Source: Nectonema munidae (lineage: Eukaryota > Nematomorpha > Nectonematoida > Nectonematidae). Taken from it: a DNA stretch of 64,000 nt. The position numbers were made by a program, and so were the translations under genes. The stretch covers positions 64,501-128,500 of the forward strand of contig JAUIRK010000420.1 of the NCBI GenBank assembly GCA_030549495.1, given 5' to 3'. Of this stretch, positions 45,746 to 58,353 are shown one piece after another. Each line of letters starts with the position of its first letter. Position 1 is the stretch's first letter. The notes beneath the pieces are model-generated. The model did no database searches. It had not been told where the DNA came from and saw only the letters and a list, made by a program, of their open reading frames with translations.

Positions 45746-46502
45746 TCCCAAAGGCTCCCAACTCTTAAAAACAAAATTATAAAATCTGTGATTACCCATC
45801 TAAAGTATAATGCGAGCATATAGCCTTACAGGAGAAAGAGCTTTGAACTCTAAAACGAAATATATGACATTCAATTACAGAGTCACTCTACATCTTACTA
45901 TTGGTCAAAAGGTCTTAACGGAAACCAACTATATGAATTATCTCGGTATAATCTTTGAATCATCATTAAAATTCCACCTACACTATAATAAAGTTAGTAG
46001 GGAAATCTCCTCTTATTTAGGCTGTTTCAATACGATAAAAAATATTTTAAACACTAGTAATAAATAAAATCTTTATTATGCTTTTATTTAACCTAAATTG
46101 TCTTACGGTGACATAATTTGGGCCAAATCAAATATCTCCTATGAAAATAAACTCTTTTCCAAATTCAAAAAAGTTGTAAAGTTTATTGAAAACTCTTCCA
46201 TATTAAAGGTCTGCGCAAAATATCACATACTTGATCTAAATGAACTAAACTTTGTATTACTCTGCGCTTTTATGTATAAAAACTTAACCGATGGTCACTT
46301 CGCCAATATATTGATAGACTCAACCACTACTTATAATCACAATCTTAGAAAAAAAAATATTAAACATCTACGTTCAAACAAAAAATTATTTAGTCAATAT
46401 TTTATTCCTAACTCCATTAGGGCCTGGAATATTCTAATAACGAGATCTAGAAGTTTGAAGTGGTTTACTTATTATACAACTTGGATATATTATTTAAATT
46501 AA
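45746..46502 (+). mobile_element. LINE RT C-terminal remnant
   Basis: 45810-46067 encodes KTKYMTFNYRV and YLGIIFESSLKFHLHYNKV (RT blocks 6-7). 46098-46502 encodes SYGDIIWAKSN, LCAFMYKNLTDGHF, HNLRKKNIKHLRSNKKLFSQ and IPNSIRAWNIL, the CR1/Jockey thumb and C-terminus. One break lies between the two parts. The layout matches the LINE at 29886-30983 but the sequence is diverged. The upstream 100 bp are repeated, inverted, at 31650-31742. Confidence 0.7.
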
Positions 46503-46586
46503 AGGTATAATCATCGAGAATCAGTACAGTTACATTACATCTTCAGCATACAATTAAAAATAAACAAGGGATAGGTTTTATATTCA

Positions 46587-46790
46587 TCATTGATAAATAA
46601 AAAAAATAAAATAGGTTCCAGTATTGACATCAGATTTACAATTATTATTTATACAGACACAGTGACGTCTGTCATAGAGATAAGAGGACATAAACATTAA
46701 ATACGCTGCAGTAAAAACATATATTACAAGTTTAGACAAAATTATATTGTAATTAACATAATCAAATGCACGAGATAAATCTAAGAACAA
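46587..46790 (-). pseudogene. LINE RT fragment (block 3)
   Basis: 67 codons: MFLDLSRAFDYVNYNIILSK is the RT block with the first catalytic Asp, and YLYDRRHCVCINN follows as the SYLSNR-x-Q segment. Opposite in direction to the neighbouring C-terminal piece, so the two are separate insertions or an inversion. Confidence 0.65.
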
Positions 46791-46914
46791 TGCTAATGGA
46801 ATTATATTAGGGAAAAATATTTAGTAATAACTAAGTGTTTTTAAAACACACTAAAGGTATCTGTAGATAAAATGGAGCTGAGTCATCACGAAAAAAGAAA
46901 TGAAATAAATTCTT

Positions 46915-47220
46915 TAAAGATTAATTTTCGACCACTATGGTCATCAACAGATGATCATACCGTTTGAAGATTAAGTGCGAGGAAGGAAAGGCAGTAAGAG
47001 TAAGTTTATCACAAAAAGATTAAGAATGAATGAAGGAAGCGTTAGAGTTTAGGGGTTAGGAGAAAAAAAGATGTTCTTGTAATAACACCTCTCATCTCCA
47101 CCCTTTCCTTCATTCATTCCTAATCATGTTGTCATATACCGCCTCTTACTGCCTTTTGCACTTAATTTTCCAATTAGGATCTGTTGATGACATAATCGTC
47201 AAAAATTTATCTTTGGAAAA
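46915..47220. mobile_element. Hairpin MITE with ~135-bp inverted arms upstream of PUDP
   Basis: The left arm TTTTCGACCACTATGGTCAT, TCATCAACAGAT, AGGCAGTAAGAG, AATGAATGAAGGAA is mirrored at the right (TTCCTTCATTCATTCC, CTCTTACTGCCTTTTGCAC, ATCTGTTGATGACATAATCG). The arms nearly meet, so the whole 300 bp could fold as one hairpin. It ends about 230 bp before the PUDP start codon. Part of one arm recurs at 25910-26060. Confidence 0.75.
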
Positions 47221-47448
47221 TTTAAGTGAAAAAGAAATAACGGAGATTACTAGTCACATCACTTTTAATTTTAACATGTTCGGAAAAAATTAATATATTT
47301 TGAATTTAAAATTTTTTGAATCACGTTCAGTTCCATTCATTTTTTTCAAAATTAAATTTATATATATATAGGCTCTCTGCTAAATTTTCATTAACTTAGC
47401 TTTCTTTTTACTATTCACATTATAACTCTTTTCTTTTATATTAAAGGG

Positions 47449-47524
47449 ATGGTTATTAAATCAGTTTCACCTAAATTTAATCCTATAACTCATGTTCTAT
47501 TTGATATGGATGGATTGTTGCTAA
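47449..47524 (+). CDS. PUDP: PUDP exon 1
   Basis: Starts ATGGTTATTAAATCAG with a purine (G) at -3 and encodes 25 codons ending FDMDGLLL plus one base (A). Donor CTAA|GTAAAA. Splicing gives Asn-26, as LNTE, which is a frequent variant of LDTE in invertebrate homologues. Confidence 0.9.
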
Positions 47525-50500
47525 GTAAAATTATATTTTTTTGTAATTATATTTTTTATAACTTTTTTAATTTTAGACACTGAGTATTTGAATGAAAAAG
47601 TTTTCAAGGATGTAATTAGTAAATTTGGTGGAGAGTACACTTGGGATGTAAAAGTGAAGATAATGGGAAGAAACCATCATTATTGCGCAAAATATTTAAT
47701 TGACACATATGATATTCCCTTAAGCCCAGAAGATCTATGGGATGAAATTTTCTTGAACTTACAAAAAATATATGATCACATTGAACTATTGCCAGGTTTG
47801 TACATTTATAATCTTTGTTGCTACATTATTTAATTGTAAATTTGCTAATTTTTACGTTATTGATTCATTGAATCTAGAATTATATATTCAAAAATGTCAG
47901 ATTAATCATTGATTTATTATAGCAGAGTTTGGTAACTTATATAATTCCTCATAATACAATATTTGCTTTCTCGTTATGTTTCAAATTATAGAAAATGTGT
48001 TGACTTCATTATCTAAGTATCGATTCTGCAATTCATATATTTACCTTTATTTAAATAGTTTAAGAATTATTAATTTTTTTATAAAGTACACATTTGTCTT
48101 AACTTTCTTATTGGGAAAATAACTTCCAAAAAAAATTACCTATATTATATCAAATAAATTTATTATATATATAGAAAAGAAAAATAGAATCTAAGTTAAA
48201 TTGATCCAAAATTTTGAGGATACTAAATACTATGATTTCATTTTCTGATAATTCAGAAATGCCCCTTATTTTTATTCAATCGTTATTTTCTCTAACCGTT
48301 TTCAGCCATGTTCGGCTAGATTAATGCTTATACTCTGTGGTTCGTGTTTGCGAGAATCTGAGCGCTTTACTTAATCAGTGCTTGTTTTTAATGTTAAATC
48401 TGTGCGTAAATCAATTTCTTTCTTTTTTCTTTTCTTTTTCTCAAATTGATGCCATGTTAATAATAATTATGAACTCATACTAGTGATGGAAGAATTGATA
48501 GAAATTTTGAATTTACTTGTATTAAAAACAATTCTTACCTATTTATGCCTTATTATAGAACTTATGGTGAATCTCCATTATTTATTAAAATAAAACATCA
48601 TTGATCATTTGAAGTAGCAATTAATTGACTGTTTTAAATCATTTAAAATTTAAAGCTTACACCGTTGACGATCAGAGTCTGTTCTTGTCAACTTTACTAA
48701 AATAAATTCTCCTGATTATTCTTGTTTTTAATGGATTAATGTTTATCAACATATTTAAGTTTTCTTTTTTTTTTTTATATTTTAAAATTTCTCTATTCTA
48801 CAAGCAGGAATAGAATGCATAGTTGTTGGATTCGATTATGCATTATTTCTTAGCTATCCTTTGAACTGATGAATTTTCTATATTTTTACTTTTTTCATAA
48901 TAATCTGAAATATTTTTTATTTTGAGATATTATGGACTATTTTTTAAAATTAAATTCTGAAAGTTTTTTGCGTTTTATTACTATGCTATTATCTCCAGTC
49001 TCTTGTAGTGCAGACTACATCATTTTATGTCAATATTTTTGAATAATTTAAAATTAGTTTTTTGCAGTTACCTTGATTTTTATTATAACAATAGTTATGT
49101 TGGCATACTTACTTTGGTAGACAATTGTGCTTGAACGAAATTTTCATTGTTAGGCATCATAAACTGCTTCTAATACTCCAGTTCTCATGTGTTTTCGTTG
49201 AGTCGAATAAATAATGCAAACACGTATGTTGAATAAATGTCTTTTCTTTTTTAAATTCCTTTTGCATGAAACGTCTCTTTAGTCTTACCAATTCATCAAC
49301 AAATAATAACGCGTCTTATCATAAAGCAATTTATATGGAATTTTTTCTACAAATTACATCGCGCTCTCAACCACTTGAAAATTTGCTAAATTAGCCCGCA
49401 AGAAGTAGTTACCCCCAACTTTGTGAACCACTGCATTCTGAACCTCTGAATATTTTTCGCAGTATTTTGCTATTGCAGTCTAGAAATGCCGTCTTTTATG
49501 ACGTTGATTCTTGTCGTGTTCTACTAAATTCGCAGTGTCCCTTTCAAAATCTAGCATTCTTTATATCTTTTTTTAGTTAGTGGACTCTAACTGTCTCCCA
49601 CTCAAAAAATACAAAAGCGATTCACGCTGTTCACCCAATAAATGATATTTTTAGCTGATATTTTACTCACATGAAATGAGTGAGAACGAAAAAAGAATTG
49701 AAATTCCTTGCCACATTTGAGCATTCTGCTTTTCGTCCTGTAAATAACCCGAACCAAAGGACTTTATTTTGATAGTGATGATGTGCATGGAAGCTCTTTT
49801 CGAAAACGTTCTATTTCTCTCCTTTATCCTGCATTGGGACGTGAATATCGCGAAGGTGAAACATCTTGCGCGTTGTTTGTACACACTGAACAACACTTAT
49901 GAATCAAAAAGTGTGCGTGATGTCACAGGTACGTGGGTCACGTGACTTCTTTTCTTTCACGTGCTTTTCTTTCACGTCTATGCATTCTCACGTGACTTGA
50001 CACAATAATCACTTTTACTTCATCTTCGCGTGTATTCAACAAAGTTTTTCACTTGATTGAGTGATGCTCAAAATTGCGCAGTAATAAGAAGGATTCGTTG
50101 CCACTCTTTACTTATGGATTGAGGACAATCTATTTTCCAGCCTAAAAATAAAAATTAAGTTACTGCCAATAAGACACCGCCGTTGTCGCCCCCTCTTTTT
50201 CGCTTTAGGACACCCCTCATTTGATGGATGACGATGCAAGTTCGCCTGTCCTTAGAATGCCTTTGTTCTCTACTTCGTTATCCTGCATTGCTTCACTGCT
50301 GATTTGAATAAAACGTAAAATGATATCTATCATCTTTCGTTCATTCATTATTCGCAACCTGTGATTTCTCTTCTGCCTTCTTCCTTTAGGCGAGAAAAGT
50401 TGGAACGAACGAGTATGCTGTAGAGCACGCTTCTTCAACCCTTTTTTCACAATACTTTAATTTTTTGTAATCGATGTCAAAATATACTCAAATATAAGTA

Positions 50501-53500
50501 TATTCGTGAAATATTTGTTGTTGTTTTCTCTGAATTCTAAAACTTTTAACTTTTGAAGTGTGATGAAAAGTATTGGCCCCCAAATCACTTTTCGCGGGGG
50601 CCAAATGGGCCCTTGCTTGAAGAAGCCTGCTCTATAGTAACACACATTATTGCTCAAATGTTTAGTGCTGTAGGTTACTTACAAAGATCAGTTTAAGATG
50701 TACAAGGGCAACGTAAGTTTTCAGATGTAAGTATTTTACACTGTCTTCTTCTCCTCATCCTTCAAATCCATTCATTTATACCCCGCTGTCTCGCCTGCCC
50801 AAAACTAATCGCGTTTCCCAAGAAGTAGGGTGACGCCTTCAAAACTAAAAAGCTGCAAACAGAAAGTGGCGTTATATTAATGAAATGTATATTTTATAAT
50901 AAAGGAAGATAATTACTATCTTTTCATGCAAATTTATTCAACATTGAAAATAATCTTTTAGCAGACGTTGGCGTTACTTGACATTTTTGTATCTGAAAAA
51001 ATTCTATCCTTGATATTTGAAAAAAGTAAAATGCGGTTGACCAAATTTTAAAAAATGCAGAGTGAAATGATTTATATTGGGAAAGACATAAACTATAAAC
51101 GATTCGATACGAATTTTTGGTTTGCTAAGCAAGCGTTGTTATGGAATGTTTTTTACTCTTTTTTGTCCCAAATTTAATGAAATGTAAAACTTCAGTAAAA
51201 AAGAGAAAAAGTCAAAATCGATCTAAAAATGGATTTATTGACTTTTGTTCGCGCTACATATGTATTTATGAGAAACTGGTTCATATGTAGTGTACCCCAT
51301 TTGTGGTTGATTCTTTTGTTAAATTCACTTGATTCCTTCTAAATTTAATTGAATCTCTTGTATTAATGAAGGTTTTTCGTTTCAAACATTATACTTTTTT
51401 AAGTTTTTTTGAAACCTCTCAAAATCTCACTTTTGCTCCATACTTTATGACTTTTTATCTTTTCAAACTTTAAATATACTTAAATTGACTCAGACCGTTA
51501 TGACTTTTCAGTATCTATGAATCAGTTTAACTTCCGTTGCAAAATAAAAGCCATTATTCATTCTTTTCACGAATAATCAGCGAATGTCGTTGACCTTTAT
51601 GAATGTCTTTCAATCTTTTTAAAGTCGTATTATTCTTTCCGGTCATCATAAAGTACTAAACAGGTGGACGATTCTGACTTGTTTTAAGAAAAACTTGAAA
51701 AAGTAACATATTAAAAGTGTTTGAAGGCAATAAATCTTGATTGTTAATATAAAGGATCTAGGTGAGTCAAGTTAAGCCTCACTGAAATTTGGACAATCAT
51801 AAAACTCACTAAATTTTTCTTTCTCTTGATTAATCACTTCGTCTATAGAAATAATTAATACAAGAAAAATATATAAAGGTGAAAGACAAATTCGTATACG
51901 AAAATGAGACCAGAATGATTGATATTTGAAACCTGTTTTTTTAAAATTAAAAATTAGAGGAATTAAAAGTCGGTATTCTTCTCCATTCTCCGAGATTTAT
52001 TTTTAGCTAGCTCTTGTGTAAGACCAGGATAATGCCGAATAAGCCCTTCATCTCACATTCTCTCCCATTTTCAGATTTTTTCGCAAGAATTCTCTTCAAT
52101 TTAAGAATCTTCTTAAAAAATTCTCAACGTAGAAGCTTTGAAATTCATTTTTAGTGCTACTAATTTTTTTCTAAGTCTCCTTAAAAGACATCAAGAGTCC
52201 AACATGGCTTTTACAGGATTAAAATATTCAGTGATAGTTTTGAGTCATCTCTTAACTAACTAACAATATAACTGACTGATTAATCACAAGACTACTTTAA
52301 AAATGTCTTTTGCATCGATTTGCACAAGGTGAATTCAAACTCCAATAAAAAAGAATCACAAGACTTCAGGGTAAAATGAAGGAGATTTGGTTGTTATTGT
52401 TATTCTGTTATTGCCACAAAGGACAACTTTATACAATGAAGAAAAAAAGACGAATTAGATTTTATCACATAAATCATAGCACCTATTTGCACATTCCTTT
52501 TTGCCACTTCTCCACAACCCTTCTTGCGCAATGAACCATAAAGTATTTTTGAAAGATGCATGAAATAACTAATCATTGCAAAATTAATACGATACCCTTT
52601 AATCAAAAAAGTCTATCTCGTGTATCCAGATGGAAGTTGAAATAAAGGAGGCGTTTATTCAAAGCAAAGTAATATGATGTCCAAAATACGAATTGTGTCT
52701 GTTTTCACTTCTTTTAAAATATTCCTTTAAAGCAAAAACAAGATTTTTAAAGTTTGTTGAACTCAGATTTTATTAATTTCTTTCCAATTTTGGATAAAGA
52801 CGTTTTTGAAAGATGCTTTGCGAAGCCTAAGTTTTTCTTTAAATTCTCAGCCGTACTACAACACCACTTTATCCCCCTTCCTACTCACCTTTTAAAGGTA
52901 AATGTGAGATACTGTGTTTAAGAGCTTCGAAAATCAAAAAAATTTCCGACACTAATTCCTTCTATTTGCAAATACCATGTATAATGATTTCAAACCAAAA
53001 TGAATTATTCTAAAAAAAATTTCCAATATATGTAAAACTTTTTTTAATTAAATTATATTAGACCATTTGTTCTATCTTGTAGTAATTTGAGGTTATCTAA
53101 AAAATGAAATTTATTTATATTAAACAAAATGTTTTCGTTTTAAACGTTGCAGAGTTGGAGTCGGAGTTTAAATGGTGGATCTTGTGAAATCCAGGAGTCA
53201 GAGTAGAACAAAAGTTTATCTTTTTAGTTGTGACTTCTTTTCGCTTTTTCATATCAAAGAATGTCATGTGAAGAGCTGCAGATTTATAATTTTTAAAAAT
53301 ATACCTCAATGCAAATCATAAAAAAGAATACGAGCCAATTTGTTGTGAATATTCGGATTCTGATTTTCACTTCTGTGGGCTTTTTAATCTCCCCCCACTC
53401 TGCAACCTTATTTTTAACTTAGGATACGTTTGAATATGATTAATTTAATTTTGTTTAATGAGCTAATTAGACATAACACTTATTTTTCATAAATCAGATT

Positions 53501-56500
53501 CAAACAAGTTCCAAGGGATCTAGTTGCATGTTTTCACAGGGAAGTCACAGTTGTACTGCTAGTTTTGAAACTTTGGCCGAAATGGTCGGGTGCTGGGTTC
53601 GAACCCAAGGCTTTGTGGGGCGTCTGGAAGTTTATCCACGCCCGCTTTCTAAATCTTGCGTGTTGTGTTGTGTGTAGGAGCGGAAAAGTTGATTCGTCAC
53701 CTGAGCAAACACCAGATTCCCTTCGCCCTGGCCACGAGTTCGTCGAAGGAGGATGTGGCTGCCAAGGTCGTCAACTTCGCTGACTTGTTCTCCCTCTTTG
53801 AATTCCGAACTACGGGATGCGATAAAGCGATCAAGAACGGAAAGCCCGCGCCTGACATCTACCTGCTGGCCGCCAGTCGCTTCAAGTCGCCTCCGGCCTC
53901 CATGCAAAATGTAAGAGTCTTTACTTTCACACTTACCCCCTTTTCATTGATTTAGAAGTAGAATTTTTGCCCCTGGTAGTTTGCGAGAGCATTTTTAGTT
54001 ATGAAAAAGAATGAAAAGTTGTGTCTTTGCAAGAATAAGAGCATTTCATCAGACAAAATTGCATATTAATCAAGAATAAATAAGTAGTTAGGCTATTTCT
54101 TACGCAGTAAAAGGAAGTCCTTATTTTTAGCCGCCTCCCGTAGTTTTTAATGATGCATCATCACTTTTCACAGAATTTTGCATCATCATAACATTTCTTC
54201 ACTTTTACTTTCCTTTAACGAAGATTATATAAGAAAAGAAACATTTAACTCATTCAATTCTTCCATAAATTGCATCATCTTCTTCAATTAGCTCTTTTAA
54301 AAAAAATTTGGATCTAAAAAAGAAACCTGGCTGACAAATTTTATTTTGCCCCAAAACCAATATGTCTAGCATTTGGTTTTTTAAACCGGCTTTGATTTTT
54401 TACGCCCAAAACTAATGCTCTTTTACAGGGTAAGCGTTGAATATATCGTTTTCTGATGCTGATACGCCAACATTTTTAATATTTCAAAAATTTAATTTTA
54501 CTTTCATTATTCATGCCAAAACTGGCGATAACTTTTTTATTAGCCCTAGGTTTTTCAGGTATCAAAGATCTCAAAAAAGAATTGACTAATTTTTAACATG
54601 GAAAATGATGAACGCGCCATTTCTGACTTAACAATGCGCCATTTTACGTCGTGTGCGATCGGTTGACCACCCCTGCACTAGAGATTTCATCGCATGGCTC
54701 GCGATTCCCGCTCGTTTGGAGTTGCTTTGATGCCTCTTCCATTTTGCATGTCTCCGTAATTTTAGGTAGTCTTGATTACGGATCGGAGTTTATTGAAAAA
54801 TTGAAAGAACAAGAAAAGACAAAGTTACTTGGCAAATGTTCGCCAGATGCCAGTTCATGCTTTTTTTTTACGAAATGCGAACTTGTTACTTTTTATTTCA
54901 TTTTTTGCCTTCGTGCAGCCTCTCTCTCTCTCTTTGCCAAAAAGATTTTCTCCTTGAAAGCGCAAAAATAAAGCAAAAATCGGTCACACAAAGCGCTTAT
55001 TTTCGAGCAAACATATGTGCTTTCTTCATAAACTACGGAGAATAAAAAGCCTCTTTTTACAGAAACAATTATTTAAAAATCAAGATAGCAAAGCCATGAC
55101 CCTGAATGTTGAAGTCCTCGAATGCTAAAGGCGCGCTTTAAGCCGCGCTTTAAGCCGCGCTTTTTCTAACATTTTTCTAATGGACCAATTAGATATTTTA
55201 TCATACTCACTGTGTCCCAAATCTATTATAATCATATTTATTAATTAATTAATTAATCAGGAGCGCAACCAGGGAAGGGCTATCTGCCTCTCGTAAGATC
55301 AGAGAACAAATTTTAATGCCAGAATCAAAAATACTATACTTCCTATACTCTTACAGGATATTCTTGTGAATTTCTTCCATTTGCCATCAGCATCATCATC
55401 ATCTGAGTAGTCAAGCTTTATAAGCTCTCATTAAATTGGCTGTGCCTTCTCGTTCTATAGTTCTCCAATTTATTCAAAGATTAATTTTTTATTCGTAAAA
55501 TACAAATTTCTTCACTTCAAAGTGTACATGATGTTTTAGTATTATGAAAAATATAATTCTTGAAATCAGAATTTCAGGCTTTTTTCAATATTGCCTAAAA
55601 TTGCTTCAACTGATGTCCACGACAAAGAAGACGAAGAATTACGAGATATTAAGCTTAAGTCAAGCGTTAAAACACCCTAAATACCATAAATGTCATCAGT
55701 GCAGCACATGCAATACCGGTTTGAGATATTATGCCTAAAATGTTTAATTTAGCAAACATTTCAAGATAAATAGCTCCCAAATATCTCTGATACCCTTATT
55801 CATTTTTTGAAATCCGAATAAAATAAGCACTCTGTGTAAAATTAAAGGAACACATTGAAGGGTGTAGAAATGATTTTCTAAAAGATGCACCCATGTCTCG
55901 AGAGAACATACGCTACCCATGGTCATTGGTCAGTCTTGATACTACGAAATGACTCTTTGCTTTGCCTAAGTTGTTCAAGTCTGAGAAAAATTGAAAAGAA
56001 AAGTCCAGTGGAGCATCCCGTTCTCTCTCAATGACATCGGTTGATAAAAGCCTCAGTATCCAGAGGGTTAAGTTGCAGTGAACGTTTTGAAAGAAAAATC
56101 GAATTATTATTTGTGTCGTTTTAGAGTTGGAAAGAAAGATACGTCTTTGTGAGTTTAATCTGAATAAGCTTTACTTTCGTAATTTGTAAGTCTAATTAAT
56201 CTCTACAGAAGCGAAGTTAAAGGCGATGGACAAAGTTGTTTTGTGGAACGTGTCCTTCTTTACAGAAAATCAGGAAAAAGTTCTATGAAGTCAGATTTAC
56301 ATTTGGCTGGATCTGTCTAAGATGTCAAAATGTTAAGTCCTCTTTGGCCCCTCTCTAGGGCCGTGCCATGGGTATTGCGGTCTAGGGAAAAGTGTGTTTG
56401 AGAAGAAGCTGTGTACCGACAGCATAACAACATAAAAATGATAATATGAACTTTATTGAATTCACATTTCCTCGTAAAGTTTAAGTAGCAATAGTTTTTT

Positions 56501-58026
56501 GAGAGAGTTCTTTGCTGAGAATTTTTTATTGATGCCTTCAAATGAATGACATGAAGTCTCAAGCCATGCTGCCTTATTGTACTAGGAAGCTGAGTTTTAG
56601 TGAGTTTTCAGTCTTGAGAAAGAACGTTTTCTTCTGCAGTTCAAACACCACAGTCTCAAGAATAGGAAGGAATATTTTGACGTTAGAAAAAAAAGAAGAA
56701 TACTTCCACCATTATTCTAAAATATTTTGGCAGGATTCAAGCATTAATTTATTTAAGCTTATCCTTATGTCTAATCCAAAATGGAGTCATGCACTTTGGA
56801 TCGTCATTTTTATGTTGCAGAATAATTCCATTTGATTCGAGTCATTGAACGCCGCTTCAGCAAACCCAATTCTTTCCTGGATTACAATCGACATAGAGGG
56901 AATACACAAACACAATAATTGCAATTTAAGTTTGAAGAAATGATTCGATAAAAACCCTCTTCTTCTACACGAGTTAGAAAGAGTACTGTCATGATGACGG
57001 CTGATTCCGGATCCAGTACTCTATTTGGTCATCCTCATTGATATTCTATACGCTGTATGTGTTTCTTGGATTTAGGAAAACTCACACTGATTGTTACAGA
57101 GTTCTTTACTCTCTTTTGTGAAATGTCATTGAAATTTTGTATTGTGGATGCTTTATCTCAGTCTGAAAGTCGGAACTTCCATTTATATTACAAAAGAATT
57201 CTTTTTTTATAGAGACATTCTTTTTTCGTTTAGCAAATTCAGTTTTTAAGAAGGCGTGGCCACTCGCTTTGATGGAATGAAATTCCTATTTATCCCGCCC
57301 TGCATAAAAGGCAAAAATTTAGGTGAGCAGCGAACTTCACCAAAGTATCATGTGGGCCGCTTTATTGATTGATAAGTATGTTAACTAAAGTTAATTCATA
57401 GCCACAGCATTTCAAAGTGAATCAGCAAAAGTACTGTAAATTGTTTCAACCGCGGGTAACAGAAGTTTAAATCAATTCATTTTTATGCCTCTTGATACTA
57501 AATTAGCATAGTTTAATATAGATCGATTTTACTTGGAGTAACTTTAAGCTCAAAATTGGCCTAGAAAAACAGATTTAAAATTAATTTTGGAAGGAGTAGG
57601 AAAAAATATTGAATGTTAATCGAAGTTTATGGAATAATTTTAGTATTAACCCATTTTATTCCACCTTCTTTAAAAAAGCACGCAAATGATCTCTTCATTT
57701 TAAGTAGATTTAGAACGAATCAATTCATTTCGCATGTTTTTCTTGCCTCTAATCGGTTAATTTTGACTTTGGTCTGTCTTTTTGTCTGGGATTCGTTATA
57801 AATAGTATTAGAACTGCCTTGGTATCAAACTTTCTTCGCAAATGTTAAGGTCTTGGTTTTCGAAGATTCTGTGAATGGCGTTCTTGCAGGAATGAGATCC
57901 GAAGCTCAAGTTGTCATGGTTCCAGATCAGCGTGTCGGCTCAACTGAAAGAAAAATCGCAACGCAGACTCTCGATTTACTGACCCTCTTCAAGCCTGAAC
58001 TCTTCGCGTTGCCTCCTTATCCGTGA
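47449..58026 (+). CDS. PUDP: Pseudouridine-5'-phosphatase, HAD family
   Basis: Removes phosphate from pseudouridine 5'-monophosphate in the cytosol. It belongs to the HAD hydrolases. Four exons (47449-47524, 47577-47795, 53678-53910, 57850-58026) join in phase to 234 aa (human 228). Motif I is FDMDGLLLNTE with nucleophile Asp-19 and Asp-21. Motif II is ALATSS (118-119). Motif III Lys-154 is in NGKPAPDIY. Motif IV is VFEDSVNG with Glu-181 and Asp-182. PGAEKLIRHL, VVMVPD and the ending PELFALPPYP are typical of this orthologue group. Splice sites are all GT-AG; introns are 52, 5,882 and 3,939 bp. Exons 3 and 4 are much richer in GC than exons 1 and 2. All catalytic residues are present, so the gene should be functional. 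Confidence 0.95.
47577..47795 (+). CDS. PUDP: PUDP exon 2
   Basis: Acceptor TTTAATTTTAG|ACACTG, donor TTGCCAG|GTTTGT. Encodes the cap domain start (TEYLNEKVFKDVISKFGG, TWDVKVKIMGRNHHYCAKYL) up to ELLPG. Confidence 0.93.
47796..49936. other. PUDP intron 2, first part
   Basis: AT-rich intron without recognised gene. Near 49412 the words TTACCCCCAACTTTGTGAACC and CACTG resemble the right end of a CAGTGGTT-type hAT element without a partner. Confidence 0.4.
49937..49994. promoter_or_regulatory. Cluster of three CACGTG E-boxes
   Basis: GTCACGTGAC at 49937-49946 is the exact palindrome bound by MiT/TFE and USF-type bHLH-ZIP factors. Two more CACGTG sites lie at 49958 and 49989, and TTTCACGTC motifs are interspersed. 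Three sites in 58 bp of AT-rich intron is far above chance. It could be an intronic enhancer or an alternative promoter. Confidence 0.45.
50426..50629. mobile_element. 204-bp hAT MITE in PUDP intron 2
   Basis: Left end CACGCTTCTTCAACCC and right end GGGCCCTTGCTTGAAGAAGCCTG, whose complement starts CAGGCTTCTTCAAGCAAGG. The flanks CTGTAGAG and CTCTATAG agree at 6 of 8 bases, so the TSD is decayed or the call is uncertain. Confidence 0.6.
50638..53535. other. PUDP intron 2, second part
   Basis: AT-rich intronic sequence. No gene, repeat or element recognised. Confidence 0.4.
53536..53650 (-). mobile_element. tRNA-derived SINE, copy 5, next to a PUDP exon
   Basis: On the minus strand: GCGGGCGTGGATAAACTTCC, CTTGGGTTCGAACCCAGC (a perfect B box GGTTCGAACCC), then a diverged tail with TGTGAAAACA. 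The region CAAGGCTTTG aligns with copies 1 and 3. Confidence 0.65.
53678..53910 (+). CDS. PUDP: PUDP exon 3
   Basis: Acceptor GTTGTGTGTAG|GAGCG, donor ATGCAAAAT|GTAAGA. Encodes AEKLIRHLSKHQIPFALATS to KSPPASMQN with motifs II and III. A SINE ends 27 bp before it. Confidence 0.95.
53911..57849. other. PUDP intron 3
   Basis: Less AT-rich than most of the window. Notable small items: GTTGACCACCCCTG at 54661 (hAT-like terminus without partner), a CT run near 54919, and the 12-bp unit GCGCTTTAAGCC repeated two and a half times at 55133-55164. No gene recognised. Confidence 0.4.
57850..58026 (+). CDS. PUDP: PUDP exon 4
   Basis: Acceptor GCAAATGTTAAG|GTCTTGG, stop TGA. Encodes VLVFEDSVNGVLAGMRSEAQ, VVMVPDQRV and the C-terminus ELFALPPYP. 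The polypyrimidine tract is weak. The candidate poly(A) signal AATAAA is at 58348. Confidence 0.92.
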   Translation, partial: VLVFEDSVNGVLAGMRSEAQVVMVPDQRVGSTERKIATQTLDLLTLFKPELFALPPYP

Positions 58027-58347
58027 AAACACAAATTCTCTCCAAAGCCCCATTCTCTATACACAAATCTCGTTTGACTTTTTATTTTAAACGCTCCGAA
58101 TTATTTATCAATGAATTATTTATCTTTTGAAAGTCTAATCAAAAACAGATCTATTTCTACACATATTTATCAATATTCTTTGATCTCATTTATTCTTCCA
58201 TTTTTTGACTTTTATATATTCCACATATGTGCATAAAAGCTTATCAGAAATATTTCTAAAAATTATTTGCATGACACGCTATATCAAACTTTTAACGCGA
58301 TATCCTTGTCTTTTTTCATTCGAAATTCTTTTATTTTATTTTTAAAA

Positions 58348-58353
58348 AATAAA
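58348..58353 (+). terminator. Candidate polyadenylation signal of PUDP
   Basis: AATAAA 322 bp after the stop codon, followed by a T-rich stretch. Another candidate lies near 58513. Confidence 0.4.

Noticed and set aside
49400-49440. hAT right end CAGTGGTTCACAAAG (inverted)
   Set aside because: Only one terminus visible and no TSD, so no element could be delimited.
10085-53650. tRNA genes suggested by B-box words
   Set aside because: The five copies share a long tail and do not form good cloverleafs; they are SINEs.
53632-53907. 91-codon ORF on the minus strand and an extra plus-frame ORF
   Set aside because: Shadows of PUDP exon 3, whose GC-rich composition removes stops in other frames.
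54427-54675. hAT MITE ending GTTGACCACCCCTG
   Set aside because: The right end is typical, but the possible left end CAGGGTAAGCG is weak and the 8-bp flanks do not match.
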